Assembly: GCA_905479205.1 (NCBI GenBank) | Contig: CAJQLP010000063.1 | Location: 1 to 37,866 of the forward strand | Length of the DNA stretch: 37,866 nt | Direction of reading: 5' to 3' | Source of the DNA: an uncultured Luminiphilus sp. | GTDB taxonomy: Bacteria; Pseudomonadota; Gammaproteobacteria; Pseudomonadales; Halieaceae | Shown here: one piece after another, positions 23,094-32,335 of the stretch | How positions within the stretch are numbered: position 1 is the stretch's first letter | Layout: each line of letters begins with the position of its first letter | Translations under genes and position numbers: made by a program | The notes under the pieces: generated by a model | Databases searched by the model: none | What the model was told of the DNA's origin: nothing | Seen by the model: only the letters and a program-made list of their open reading frames with translations

Positions 23094-24818
23094 GTGAAGC
23101 TAATCCCTCAAAAGTCGGCGATTCTAAAAGCGGTCCGGCTAGCGGTTTTTACAGCGGTTTGGTTTGTTGCGGCGTTAATCACGAGTTGCGGCGATGATCA
23201 GTCTGCGACACTCGCGGAAGCGCCGGTCGCCCAGACGTCTGAATCCCGCCCGAATATCCTGTTGGTTGTGGTTGACGATATGGGCTACTCGGACATCGGC
23301 AGCTTCGGTGGTGAAATCGCCACCCCCCACATTGATGCCCTGGCGATGGCCGGCACGCGCTTTACTGATTTTCAGGTGTTACCCGCCTGCTCCCCCACAC
23401 GCGCGAGTCTGCTCACTGGGCGCGAGCCCCATGGGGTAGGTTTTGGATCTTTAGCCGAAGAACTCGCTGACAATCAGAAAGGGCGGGACGCCTATGCCGG
23501 CGCGTTGCCCGTCGATGTGGTGACGCTGCCGAGTTTGCTGCAAGTAGCCGGTTATAAAACCTACATGGCGGGTAAATGGCATCTCGGTTACGAGGGTGGA
23601 CGCGGGCCCGGCTTTTTCGGTTTTGATCGCTCTGTGGCGTTACTGGATGGAGGGGCTAGTCATTTTCCAGACATGCGACCGGCCTACGCACCAGACCCAA
23701 ACGCTATTGCTCGTTACACCCTGGACGACATACCCGTTACCCAGGCACCAGAAAACTTCGAGTACTCCAGCCAGTTTTATGCCGACAGTCTTATCGAATT
23801 TATTGGCGATAGTCCTCAAGAGCCTTTCTTTGGATATCTGTCATTCACAGCGCCTCACTGGCCCCTTCAAGCACCCGAAAACACCATTGCTGGGTTTGAG
23901 GAAAGCTATGTCAGTGGTTATGAGCAGCTTCGGGATCAGCGGTTGGCGGCTATGAAATCTATGGGGCTGATTGCTCCCGACACCCCTTTGTCGGAGCTGC
24001 CGCCCAAGGTCCGCCCCTGGGGTGAGCTGACCAGCGATGAGCAAGCTCGGGAGGCGAGGGCGATGGCCGTCTATGCGGCAATGATCAGCGAGATTGATCA
24101 AAATTTGGGGCGCGTTATTGATTATTTAACCCAGATCGATGCCTTGGATAACACTGTAATCATCTTTTTCTCTGACAACGGTGCCGAAGGACACGATCTT
24201 GATGAAACTTGGCCGGGTGATTTGTTCCCAAAAATTAGGAAGGTGATTGATGAGCGCTTTGATCACAGCACCGAAGCCATGGGTCAGCCAGGGTCTTACA
24301 CGCTCTATGGTGCAGGTTGGGCTCATGCGAGTGCGCCTCATCTGAAGCTTTATAAGGGCTTTCCCACCGAGGGTGGAACACGGGTTGCGGCTTTTATGAA
24401 GTTACCGAATGCGGCTGGACAGCCCAGCCTATGGCGGGAGCAGGTTTCGGTAAGGGATGTCATGCCAACGCTGTTAGAACTTGCCCGAGCGCCTGTTCCC
24501 GCCGCGGTGGCCGATGGCTTAGTTGGACGTTCTCTGCTGTCTGTGTTGCAAGGGACAGACTCGACGCCGAGTCACCCGACGCTGGCAATTGAGTTTTTAG
24601 GCAAGAATGCGGTGAGAGACGGTCAGTGGAAACTGGTTCGCTTGCCCCCCCCCTACGGCACCGGTGAGTTTCAGCTCTATGACTTAAGTAGCGACTTGGG
24701 TGAGCGCCATGATGTGGCGGCACAACACCCCGAGCGGGTCAGCCAGATGCGAGCGCTCTATCAAGATTATGTGGCGCGTCTTGGGGTGGTCGAGCCCAAT
24801 TGGGTCAGCGGCTATTGA
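23094..24818 (+). CDS. type I sulfatase (arylsulfatase), lipoprotein
   Basis: Hydrolyses sulfate esters through a formylglycine nucleophile. GTG 23094 has GGAGG seven bases upstream and starts a signal peptide ending AALITSC, a lipobox, so the 574-aa protein is probably lipid-anchored in the envelope. The metal site RPNILLVVVDDMGYSDIG precedes the formylglycine signature ACSPTRASLLTGR, with Cys99 as the modified residue. MAGKWHLGY and IFFSDNGAEG follow, as in aryl/alkyl sulfatases. It needs a formylglycine-generating (or anSME) enzyme, not present here. It follows TonB receptor 2 but has its own transcript start past the terminator. It converges with paaX, overlapping by 7 bases. The substrate is unknown; choices include aryl sulfates and sulfated polysaccharide or steroid. 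Confidence 0.92.
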   Translation: MKLIPQKSAILKAVRLAVFTAVWFVAALITSCGDDQSATLAEAPVAQTSESRPNILLVVVDDMGYSDIGSFGGEIATPHIDALAMAGTRFTDFQVLPACSPTRASLLTGREPHGVGFGSLAEELADNQKGRDAYAGALPVDVVTLPSLLQVAGYKTYMAGKWHLGYEGGRGPGFFGFDRSVALLDGGASHFPDMRPAYAPDPNAIARYTLDDIPVTQAPENFEYSSQFYADSLIEFIGDSPQEPFFGYLSFTAPHWPLQAPENTIAGFEESYVSGYEQLRDQRLAAMKSMGLIAPDTPLSELPPKVRPWGELTSDEQAREARAMAVYAAMISEIDQNLGRVIDYLTQIDALDNTVIIFFSDNGAEGHDLDETWPGDLFPKIRKVIDERFDHSTEAMGQPGSYTLYGAGWAHASAPHLKLYKGFPTEGGTRVAAFMKLPNAAGQPSLWREQVSVRDVMPTLLELARAPVPAAVADGLVGRSLLSVLQGTDSTPSHPTLAIEFLGKNAVRDGQWKLVRLPPPYGTGEFQLYDLSSDLGERHDVAAQHPERVSQMRALYQDYVARLGVVEPNWVSGY

Positions 24819-25747
24819 GTGCTCAGCTCAAAGCCCCCGAAGCGCTCGTAGAACGCTGGATTTGGCCCTGGCAATGACCCCTGCTGCGCTGCGAGATGTT
24901 GCTCAATAAACTGCAGCGACGGGCCTGCGAGGTCTTTGTACAAGCTTCCCACTAGCTGACGGGCCAGCGTTCCCTGCCAGCGGCTGGGCAGCAAATCGTC
25001 GGGCAGGGAAGTATCTCGCAGCAGCACGCGCCGATAGTCATGTATTAGCAGCAGGCGCGCATGAAAGGCTTCTATTGGTGTCGGCCGGCGTCCTTTATTG
25101 ATGGCGGCGGTCAGTGGCTTGAAGCGTTTGATAAAGGCCGAGTACTCATCCGCCAGCGCATCCAGTTCCCACCGTTCACTGACGGTCTCTCGAAGCTGAC
25201 GCTTAAGCGTGATGGGTGATGTGCTCGCTTCCATAACAATCACGCCGTCATCGAGGCCAAACTCATCGAGCAGATCTTGGACGGCGACCTCGTCGCCTCC
25301 GGGTCGAGCAAAGGTGCCGGGGGTGATGGCCCTAAACCCCAGCCAATTTAGACTGCGTCGCAGTCCCTCGCGGGCTTGATCATTGACGTCGACCAGCATC
25401 AAAAGCTGCCAGCGTCCGCGCCAGATATCATTGTTTTCACTGTAGATCCGTTCGGCAGCACGTTGGTATTCCTGACTGCCTAAATTGGTGAATCGGTAAA
25501 AGCTGCGACGTCCTTCTCGATCCACATCGAGCCAGTCCTCTTTGACCAAGCGGAAGACCGATGTTCGCACCAGTCGATCGTTCACACCCAGCCCCTCTAG
25601 GGCGCTGGTAATGCTTCCGAGCCAGATTTGTTTGCCATGCTGTGACACCACATCGCCGAAGAATGTAATGATCAAAGACTTGGCGCGCATGGGCTGACGT
25701 TCTTTAAACGCTTCAATAATACCGTTTAGGGGTTGGGCAATGGTCAT
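24812..25747 (-). CDS. paaX: PaaX family transcriptional repressor
   Basis: A repressor of phenylacetate catabolism that is released by phenylacetyl-CoA in the known family members. It is 311 aa, the usual PaaX length. The N-terminal winged helix is IITFFGDVVSQHGKQIWLGSITSALEGLGVNDRLVRTSVFRLVKEDWL. This is followed by the GRRSFYRFTNLG wing and the PaaX central and C-terminal domains (W-R-G-R-W-Q-L-L-M-L; IHDYRRVLLRDTSLPDDLLPSRW). It is divergent from paaK with a 120-bp shared regulatory gap. The placement beside paaK and upstream of paaZGI strongly supports its role. Its stop overlaps the sulfatase stop. Confidence 0.94.
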   Translation of the reverse strand: MTIAQPLNGIIEAFKERQPMRAKSLIITFFGDVVSQHGKQIWLGSITSALEGLGVNDRLVRTSVFRLVKEDWLDVDREGRRSFYRFTNLGSQEYQRAAERIYSENNDIWRGRWQLLMLVDVNDQAREGLRRSLNWLGFRAITPGTFARPGGDEVAVQDLLDEFGLDDGVIVMEASTSPITLKRQLRETVSERWELDALADEYSAFIKRFKPLTAAINKGRRPTPIEAFHARLLLIHDYRRVLLRDTSLPDDLLPSRWQGTLARQLVGSLYKDLAGPSLQFIEQHLAAQQGSLPGPNPAFYERFGGFELSTQ

Positions 25748-25783
25748 ATCGTGCTCGCGATCTCCGCAGGGGCGGGGGGAATA

Positions 25784-25846
25784 ATTTGATACAAAAATCT
25801 TGAATTCGTCTAGTTATTTGTTTTACTTTAGACGCCTATTAATAAT
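25784..25846 (+). promoter_or_regulatory. paaK promoter and candidate PaaX operators
   Basis: A TTGTTT -35 (25818-25823) and AATAAT -10 (25841-25846) are spaced 17 bp apart. An inverted repeat CGTCTA-N16-TAGACG (25807-25812/25829-25834) straddles the -35. Just upstream, ATTTGATACA (25784-25793) matches, in reverse, TGTATCATAT upstream of paaZ. These are candidate PaaX sites. Confidence 0.5.
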
Positions 25847-25867
25847 ACATGCAAAACGGAAGCCGTT

Positions 25868-27160
25868 GTGACTAGCGACCCTTTTTCTTCTCTATCCGGT
25901 GTAAGGCAGGTTTCTCGAGATCAACTTGAAGCGCTTCAGCTAGAGCGCCTCAGAGACACGCTCGAGCACGTGTATGCGCATTCGCCTGTTTATCGCGAGA
26001 AGTTTCAGGACGCAGGGGTCGCACCCCAAGACCTCCAATCTCTGGCCGACATTGCGAAATTTCCGTTCACAACGAAGCAAGATTTAAGGGATCACTATCC
26101 CTTTGGACTGTTCTCTACCCCCATGGACCAAGTGGTTAGAGTACATGCCTCCAGCGGCACCACGGGAAAACCCACGGTGGTTGGCTATACCCGCGAAGAT
26201 ATCGATCACTGGGCAACCTGCGTTGCGCGCTCCATTGAGGCCGCGGGCGGTAAGCCGGGGGATCGTGTTCAGGTGGCTTATGGCTACGGCTTATTCACTG
26301 GTGGGCTGGGCGCGCATTATGGCGCTGAAAAACTCGGCTGCACCGTCATTCCCATGTCGGGCGGGCAGACCGAGAAGCAGGTACAGCTGCTGCAGGATTT
26401 CGAGACCGATATCATCATGGTCACCCCCTCTTACATGCTCAACATCGCCGATGAGATGGAGCGACAAGGAGTGGATCCCGCCAGCCTCAAGTTGCGCGCA
26501 GGTATCTTTGGCGCCGAGCCCTGGACCGATGCCATGCGCTCTGCCATCGAGGCTCGCTGCCATATTGATGCCACCGATATTTATGGACTCTCAGAGGTTA
26601 TGGGGCCAGGCGTTGCCCAAGAGTTTGTCGATACCAAAGACGGCCCCACAATTTGGGAGGATCACTTCTACCCCGAAGTTATCGACCCTGAAACTGGCGA
26701 AGTGCTACCCGACGACGCGGAGGGCGAGCTTGTTTTCACCAGTTTGACCAAGCGAGCATTCCCGGTGATTCGCTATCGCACCAGGGACCTAACTCGGCTG
26801 CTGCCCGGTTCAGAGTGTGTAATGCGTCGAATCGCGAAGATTACGGGACGGTCGGACGATATGCTCATTGTGAGGGGTGTTAACGTGTTCCCCTCGCAAA
26901 TTGAAGAGCAGCTACTCAAGTTCAGTGTTTTGGCACCTCATTACCAAATCGAGTTGTACAAGCAAGGGAATATGGATTCAGTCTCTATTCACGTGGAGGT
27001 AGCCGAGGGCAATGATCGCTCAACGGCTGCGGCAGCTGGCGAAGAGTTAAAGGCTTTGGTGAAGTCATATATCGGCATTAGCTCCAGTATTGAATTACAC
27101 GACGCGGGTGGTATCCCGCGATCAGAAGGAAAAGCTAAGCGGGTTATTGATCGCAGATAA
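25868..27160 (+). CDS. paaK: phenylacetate-CoA ligase
   Basis: Activates phenylacetate with ATP and CoA to phenylacetyl-CoA, the entry step of the aerobic hybrid pathway, in the cytoplasm. It is 430 aa; E. coli PaaK is about 437. Adenylation motifs are ASSGTTGKPTVVGYTREDI, DIYGLSEVMGPGVAQE and the RTRDLTRLL segment. These are followed by the C-terminal domain ITGRSDDMLIVRGVNVFPSQIEEQLL with its lysine in the final GKAKRVIDRR. The start is GTG 25868 with GGAAG upstream. It is the first gene right of the paaX-paaK divergent promoter and lies 97 bp before TonB receptor 3, probably in one transcript. Confidence 0.95.
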   Translation: MTSDPFSSLSGVRQVSRDQLEALQLERLRDTLEHVYAHSPVYREKFQDAGVAPQDLQSLADIAKFPFTTKQDLRDHYPFGLFSTPMDQVVRVHASSGTTGKPTVVGYTREDIDHWATCVARSIEAAGGKPGDRVQVAYGYGLFTGGLGAHYGAEKLGCTVIPMSGGQTEKQVQLLQDFETDIIMVTPSYMLNIADEMERQGVDPASLKLRAGIFGAEPWTDAMRSAIEARCHIDATDIYGLSEVMGPGVAQEFVDTKDGPTIWEDHFYPEVIDPETGEVLPDDAEGELVFTSLTKRAFPVIRYRTRDLTRLLPGSECVMRRIAKITGRSDDMLIVRGVNVFPSQIEEQLLKFSVLAPHYQIELYKQGNMDSVSIHVEVAEGNDRSTAAAAGEELKALVKSYIGISSSIELHDAGGIPRSEGKAKRVIDRR

Positions 27161-27175
27161 CATGCTAGTTTGATG

Positions 27176-27192
27176 CGCGCAGCCGCTGCGCG
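27176..27192 (+). terminator. hairpin between paaK and TonB receptor 3
   Basis: CGCGCAG-CCG-CTGCGCG, a perfect 7-bp stem without a T-tract. It may be an attenuating or RNA-processing hairpin, not a full terminator. Confidence 0.35.
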
Positions 27193-27257
27193 GGTCTTAA
27201 AGGCTGGATCCACCGGCAAATAAAAACTATTAATTTTAATTGTATGAGGAAAGAGCT

Positions 27258-29576
27258 ATGAAAAAGACCAAACATCCCTTGGCGCTGGCCTGTCGTTCCG
27301 CGCTGGCATCCCTCGCTGGCGTGGCCTCGGTGTCAATGCTGCCCGTGGCCGATGTTCTCGCCCAAGGTGGCCAGTTGGAAGAGGTGGTTGTTACCTCGAC
27401 CTACCGCGAGCAAAGTCTGCAAGATATACCGATAGCCGTGACGGCACTCTCCGGTGACTTAATGGCGAAGGAAGACATCTTTGATTTGACGGGTATCTCC
27501 ATAAATACGCCCAACTTTAGTTTCACCGAGTTCGCTCCCGGTCAGACTATTCCCGTCATGCGCGGTATTGGCTCGGCAGATGATGGTGCGGGTCTGGATA
27601 ATTCTATCGCTATATTTCTAGATGGGGTGTACATCGGTCGAGGTGCGGGTAATAACTTTGAGATGTTTGACCTTGAGCGCGTTGAGGTTGTCCGCGGCCC
27701 ACAGGGTACGCTGTTCGGACGCAACGCCATTGGCGGTGCTGTGTTAGTTAAAACCAGCAAACCCTCTGAGGAATTTGAAGGCAAAGTCGCCCTCACTGCA
27801 GGTAATTACGGAACTTTCAGAGCGCAAGGATTTGTTAGCGGTCCACTGAGTGAGAGTGTTCGAGGTAAATTAGTCGCGAGTACTCGTCAGCATGATGGCT
27901 ATGTCGATAACGTGGTGCTGGGTACCGAACTTCAGGATGAAGACAATGTCAGTGTTCGCGGTCAATTGCTGTGGGTAGGTGACAGCAGTGAGTGGTTGCT
28001 TTCAGCGGATTATGCCGAAGATGATCGTGCGGATATGGGACGCACTCCCATTGTTGATAAAGCTCCTTTGCAAGCCATCATGGCTCAGAACGGACTCCCT
28101 GGGGGAGCGCGCGCCAACCCTCGCAAGAACGCATCGCCTTACGATGGGTATTCCCAACGCGAAATGGGGGGAGTTTCTTTAACGGGCGATCTCCAGTTTG
28201 AATACGGTAGCTTGACAAGCGTTACGGCATTTCGCTCAGTGGATACCAGCTGGCAGATGACATCGATTGGTGCCGGTGTCGGTGGCTTAGGTCTGCCGTT
28301 TGATGAGGTGGTGGACGATATTGAGGAGAGTGTCGAAACTTTCTCGCAAGAGTTCCGTTGGACTTCAAACATTGAAGGACCCCTGAGCTACACCGCTGGT
28401 GTTTTCTTTTTCTATGAAGATACTGATCGCACTGAAGTCTTCAGAACTACGGTTGCCGGTGACTACGATGATCCAACTGCGCCCTTCCGCATTACTAACG
28501 TGGGAAGCCAAGCTATCTTGGGGAATGACTATGCCCAGACAGCCAACGAGACCACCAGTTTTGCGGTGTTTGCCCAGGGCGACTACGCACTCACAGATAA
28601 ACTGACTGTAACCGCGGGTATTCGATTTACTCGCGACGAAAAAGACTACACAGCCACCTCCGTTAACTGTGGCATGGTTGCCGCGGGTGATCCTTCCCTC
28701 GCGGGTACCAAGTTTGAGAACTGGGCTGGCTGTGGTGGTGTTGGCGCTTCTGGATTAAGGATTATTGCCGAGACCTTTGAGGTTACACCCAGCGATAGTT
28801 GGTCTGACGTATCTCCCAAGTTGTCAGTGCAGTACGCAATGACTGATACCACCATGGTTTATGCTAGTTGGGCAAAAGGCTTTAAGAGCGGTGGTTTTGC
28901 GGGTTCGCAAGGTGTAGAAGCCGTGGCTTCTGAGCCGGTTGATCAGGAAACGGCCTACAACTATGAGCTCGGCATTAAGTCTGATATTACCGATTCGCTG
29001 CGGGTCAACGCTACTGCGTTCTACATGGATTACGAAGACCTGCAAGTTGTTCGATTTGGTCCGGTACCGGGTTCTGAATTCGGCACCTTTGTGACTACTA
29101 ACTTGGGCTCAGCCGATATTAAGGGCTTTGAATTAGAGAGCACCTTGTATGTGACTGACTCCTTCAAGCTCGAGGGTTTCTTGGCGTATTTGGACTCTGA
29201 AGGTAAAGATCTCATCATCAACGGTGGTGATTATTCCGGTCAGCAACTAGTGGGCGCGCCCGAGTTGTCTTACGCCCTGCGTGCAAGCTATGACCAGTCC
29301 ATGTCTTTTGGCGATATTTCAGCGAGCGTAACCTTCAGCCACGAGGATGAGGCGCTTCGTGACTACGTTGATGACCGTATCAAGGTGGACGAGCGCGATC
29401 TGGTTGATGCGCGTTTCGCCTGGACAAGCACTGATGGTGCGATTGAGCTTGCACTTTGGGGCAAGAATCTCACCGAGGAAGATTACATCTCGCACATGTA
29501 CGTGATTGGTCCCGGCGGTATTGGTGTATGGGGCGCCCCGCGCACCTATGGTGTTACCGGCACCTTTAGCTTCTGA
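27258..29576 (+). CDS. TonB-dependent outer-membrane receptor 3 (paa locus)
   Basis: A 772-aa receptor. ATG 27258 has GAGGAAAG upstream; the track start (TTG 27240) is upstream of that SD. It has a signal peptide ending LAQGG, the TonB box QLEEVVVTSTYREQSLQDI and a plug with VPVMRGIGSADDG-type spacing. The same RVEVVRGPQGTLFGRNAIGGAV motif is seen in receptor 2, and the barrel ends GVTGTFSF. It lies between paaK and a penicillin acylase, and is followed by a strong terminator. That position suggests uptake of a phenylacetylated or related aryl-acyl compound. This is contextual inference, because ligand specificity cannot be read from the sequence. Confidence 0.92.
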   Translation: MKKTKHPLALACRSALASLAGVASVSMLPVADVLAQGGQLEEVVVTSTYREQSLQDIPIAVTALSGDLMAKEDIFDLTGISINTPNFSFTEFAPGQTIPVMRGIGSADDGAGLDNSIAIFLDGVYIGRGAGNNFEMFDLERVEVVRGPQGTLFGRNAIGGAVLVKTSKPSEEFEGKVALTAGNYGTFRAQGFVSGPLSESVRGKLVASTRQHDGYVDNVVLGTELQDEDNVSVRGQLLWVGDSSEWLLSADYAEDDRADMGRTPIVDKAPLQAIMAQNGLPGGARANPRKNASPYDGYSQREMGGVSLTGDLQFEYGSLTSVTAFRSVDTSWQMTSIGAGVGGLGLPFDEVVDDIEESVETFSQEFRWTSNIEGPLSYTAGVFFFYEDTDRTEVFRTTVAGDYDDPTAPFRITNVGSQAILGNDYAQTANETTSFAVFAQGDYALTDKLTVTAGIRFTRDEKDYTATSVNCGMVAAGDPSLAGTKFENWAGCGGVGASGLRIIAETFEVTPSDSWSDVSPKLSVQYAMTDTTMVYASWAKGFKSGGFAGSQGVEAVASEPVDQETAYNYELGIKSDITDSLRVNATAFYMDYEDLQVVRFGPVPGSEFGTFVTTNLGSADIKGFELESTLYVTDSFKLEGFLAYLDSEGKDLIINGGDYSGQQLVGAPELSYALRASYDQSMSFGDISASVTFSHEDEALRDYVDDRIKVDERDLVDARFAWTSTDGAIELALWGKNLTEEDYISHMYVIGPGGIGVWGAPRTYGVTGTFSF

Positions 29577-29600
29577 TGTAATGGAGCGCGTTGAATAACA

Positions 29601-29625
29601 GGGGGCTTTAATGCCCCCTTTTTTT
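29601..29625 (+). terminator. intrinsic terminator of TonB receptor 3
   Basis: GGGGGC-TTTAAT-GCCCCC with seven T, a textbook Rho-independent terminator 25 bp after the stop codon. The penicillin acylase gene beyond it therefore needs its own promoter or read-through. Confidence 0.92.
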
Positions 29626-29711
29626 CAAAACAATCGATAGTTCGATCAATGCAGCTTAGCTCCCCACGTAGCAGTATGCAGCGGATCGAAGATGGGAACG
29701 ATGAGATAGCC

Positions 29712-32267
29712 ATGATGAAAAAAATAATGTTGTTACTTGCAATCGTAATACTTGCTGCCTGCGGTAACGAGCGTAGCGGTGTGACTGATGATGTTGTTGT
29801 CGAGCGTCAAATAGAACTAGATGCGACGGATGCAGATCTCGAACGAGCCGTTCGATTGACCTTATACCGCGATAACTACGGCGTGCCCCACGTTTTTGCC
29901 GACGATAACTATGGTGCCTACTTTGGCTATGGCTATGCGGTAGCTACAGATCGTTTGTTTCAGATGGAGATGCTCAAGCGCACGGCCCAAGGTCGCGTTG
30001 CAGAGGTGCTGGGGGTTGATTATCTAGAGTTGGATATCAAGCTACGGACCCAATATGACCGCGCTCTGGTACGCGCTCAGGTTGAAGCTTTGAATCCCCG
30101 AGATCGAGAAATTCTTGAGGGTTATGCAGCGGGTTTCAACGCGCGTCTAGACGAGCTTGAGGCCTCGGAGAACCCTGATTTGCCCAAGCCGTTTTACGAC
30201 TATGGGGTCGAACCGAGTCGCTGGTCTGCCTTTGACGTGGCTAGTATTTTTGTGGGCTCAATCGCCCATCGCTACGCCGACTTCAACTCCGAGCGGGATA
30301 ATCTCGCGTTTCTGCAGGCGATGGAGGCTAAACACGGTAAAGAAAAAGCGTGGGATATCTTCAACGGTGCAAAATGGCTAAAAGACCAAACCTCTCCCAC
30401 CACGATTGCCAGAGAGGGTAAGACTGAAATAAATCCCCTTGAGCGCCCCGCCTATCTAGACCGGTTGGCACCATCTGCGGGGGTTGCGCATCTGGTTTTT
30501 GACGAGCAGCGGCGCTTTAGTGGCTTGGCCAACAATCCAGTCAACCGCGAGCGCCTGAGAGGGCAGCTTGCCCTCGGTGGCTTTGGGTCGCATCCCGAAT
30601 TCACCCCAGCCAGTAACTACTGGGCAATATCACAACTGAGTGACGCCAAAGGTGCTCTGCTCAATGGTCCGCAGTTCGATTTTGGAATGCCTAGTTATGT
30701 TTATGCCATAGGCCTTCATGGTGGCGATTTTGATGTAGTGGGAAGCACCTTGCTGGCAGTGCCCAGCTTATTATTTGCCCATAACAATTACCTGGCCTGG
30801 GGCAGCACGGCGGGTATTTCCGATCTTACCGACGAGTTCTATCTTGAGCTTAATCCAGAGAACCCTGAGCAATACCGCTATCAGGGGGGCTGGCGCGAGT
30901 TTGAGCGGCGCGAGGAGACGATTGCTGTTAAAGGCGGGGATCCCGTCACAGTTACTGCCCGTAAAGCCGCCCAGGGCATGGTCCAGGATTGGCAGCCAGC
31001 GTCCGGTCATGCCTGGGTACGAGCCCGGGCCTGGGAGGGCTACGCACTGGAAGATTTAATGTCATGGGTGTGGTTGGCAACCGATAGATCCCTGGAGGCT
31101 GCCGAGCAGCGGCTTGCTGGTAAATCGACCAATATTAATTTGTACACCATGGATAAAGAGGGTCGGTTGGGCTACGTGCACAGTGGTAAGTACCCCAATC
31201 GGGCCCCCGGCCATGATCCACGTTTGCCGGCTGTTGGCGATGGTTCTATGGACTGGCAGGGTCTTCGCCCCTACGCTGACAATCCAAAGGTTCGTGAGCC
31301 ACAGCAAGGCTACATAGTTAATTGGAATAACCGTCCCGCTGCCGATTGGATCAGCTCAGATTTGTGGCCCTACACCTGGTCCCGTGCAGATCGAGCTCAC
31401 ATCCTTATTGATGAGGTTGAGGCGGCTCTGGGTGGCACTGTTGAGCAGATGACGGCGATTAATACCCGAAGCACCTTTGAGGATGTTAATCATCGTTACT
31501 TGTTGCCCCTGTTAGAGCAGGCTGTTGCCTCGGCGGAGGGCGTGGACGAGCGTTTTTCCAGAGCGCTGGCGCTTCTGAAACGTTGGGATAAATCCTGGGT
31601 GGCTGACGACATGGGTCAATTCGGTGCAGCCAATACCCTTATGGAAGCTTGGTTACGTCATTTACATCGACTCACCTTCCTCGACGATGTCGGAGAATCC
31701 CAGTTCCATTTGTTCGCCGCCACCAATTATCCCAATCAGACCTTGGGGGCATCTCTGGGAACCCCGGTGGGTGTGCGCATAATCGTCAAAATGATTGACG
31801 ACATGGCCGAGGGCGAGCCTTCTTATGACTTCTTCAATGGTCAATCGGTCTCTGCAGTGGTTTTATCGAGTATGACCGCGGCACTGGATGAGTTGGAGGC
31901 TTCGCAAAGTCAAAAATGGGAAGACTGGGTACTGCCCGCCGCACCCATGACATGGGCCCCGGTCAACTTTAGAGGCGTACCGCAGGCAAGCCCCGAGAAT
32001 CGGTTTGAAGTCACGACGTACCTAAACAGGGGCACAGAGAATAATATTTTTGTGGCTACCGGTGAGGGCATTGATGCACGGGATGTGAACCCGCCGGGGC
32101 AGGGGGGGCACCTCAATCGAGACGGGTCTTCAGCGCAACACTATGACGATCAGTTCGAGTTATACAAGCGTTTTGAATACAAGACCTTGCCGTTCACCGA
32201 GGAGGCGGTTAAAGCCTCCGCGGCGATGGTGATGGAGTTTCAAATTGAGGTTGGCAACGAACCCTAG
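29712..32267 (+). CDS. penicillin acylase family (Ntn hydrolase) lipoprotein
   Basis: An amide hydrolase of the N-terminal-nucleophile family. It cleaves phenylacetyl or acyl side chains from amides, including beta-lactams, acyl-amino acids and acyl-homoserine lactones in known members. It is made as one 851-aa chain and expected to self-process into alpha and beta subunits. The start codon 29712 leads MMKKIMLLLAIVILAAC, a lipobox, so it is envelope-anchored. The alpha chain has YRDNYGVPHVFADDNYGAYFGYGYAVATDRLFQMEMLKRTAQGR. The beta chain should begin at Ser301 in PASNYWAIS, the conserved S-N-x-W nucleophile. GYIVNWNNRPAADW carries the oxyanion Asn. It lies next to paaK/TonB 3 and opposite an amidase. 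The phenylacetyl substrate is an inference from context. Confidence 0.9.
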   Translation: MMKKIMLLLAIVILAACGNERSGVTDDVVVERQIELDATDADLERAVRLTLYRDNYGVPHVFADDNYGAYFGYGYAVATDRLFQMEMLKRTAQGRVAEVLGVDYLELDIKLRTQYDRALVRAQVEALNPRDREILEGYAAGFNARLDELEASENPDLPKPFYDYGVEPSRWSAFDVASIFVGSIAHRYADFNSERDNLAFLQAMEAKHGKEKAWDIFNGAKWLKDQTSPTTIAREGKTEINPLERPAYLDRLAPSAGVAHLVFDEQRRFSGLANNPVNRERLRGQLALGGFGSHPEFTPASNYWAISQLSDAKGALLNGPQFDFGMPSYVYAIGLHGGDFDVVGSTLLAVPSLLFAHNNYLAWGSTAGISDLTDEFYLELNPENPEQYRYQGGWREFERREETIAVKGGDPVTVTARKAAQGMVQDWQPASGHAWVRARAWEGYALEDLMSWVWLATDRSLEAAEQRLAGKSTNINLYTMDKEGRLGYVHSGKYPNRAPGHDPRLPAVGDGSMDWQGLRPYADNPKVREPQQGYIVNWNNRPAADWISSDLWPYTWSRADRAHILIDEVEAALGGTVEQMTAINTRSTFEDVNHRYLLPLLEQAVASAEGVDERFSRALALLKRWDKSWVADDMGQFGAANTLMEAWLRHLHRLTFLDDVGESQFHLFAATNYPNQTLGASLGTPVGVRIIVKMIDDMAEGEPSYDFFNGQSVSAVVLSSMTAALDELEASQSQKWEDWVLPAAPMTWAPVNFRGVPQASPENRFEVTTYLNRGTENNIFVATGEGIDARDVNPPGQGGHLNRDGSSAQHYDDQFELYKRFEYKTLPFTEEAVKASAAMVMEFQIEVGNEP

Positions 32268-32280
32268 GTCAATGACTAGC

Positions 32281-32324
32281 GAGCCCTGTGCCCAGGGTGA
32301 CTTCGTCCCGGGCACTCCTGGCTC
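32281..32324. terminator. convergent stem-loop between acylase and amidase genes
   Basis: GAGCC...GGCTC outside and TGCCC...GGGCA inside, with a TTCG-containing apex, form an interrupted stem in the 68-bp gap. It lies between genes converging on each other, so a bidirectional terminator is likely. No T-tract is present. Confidence 0.45.
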
Positions 32325-32335
32325 TATTACGGTGC

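Noticed and set aside
26103-26747. 214-aa ORF in another frame of paaK
   Set aside because: Overlaps the adenylation domain of PaaK entirely and has no family signature.
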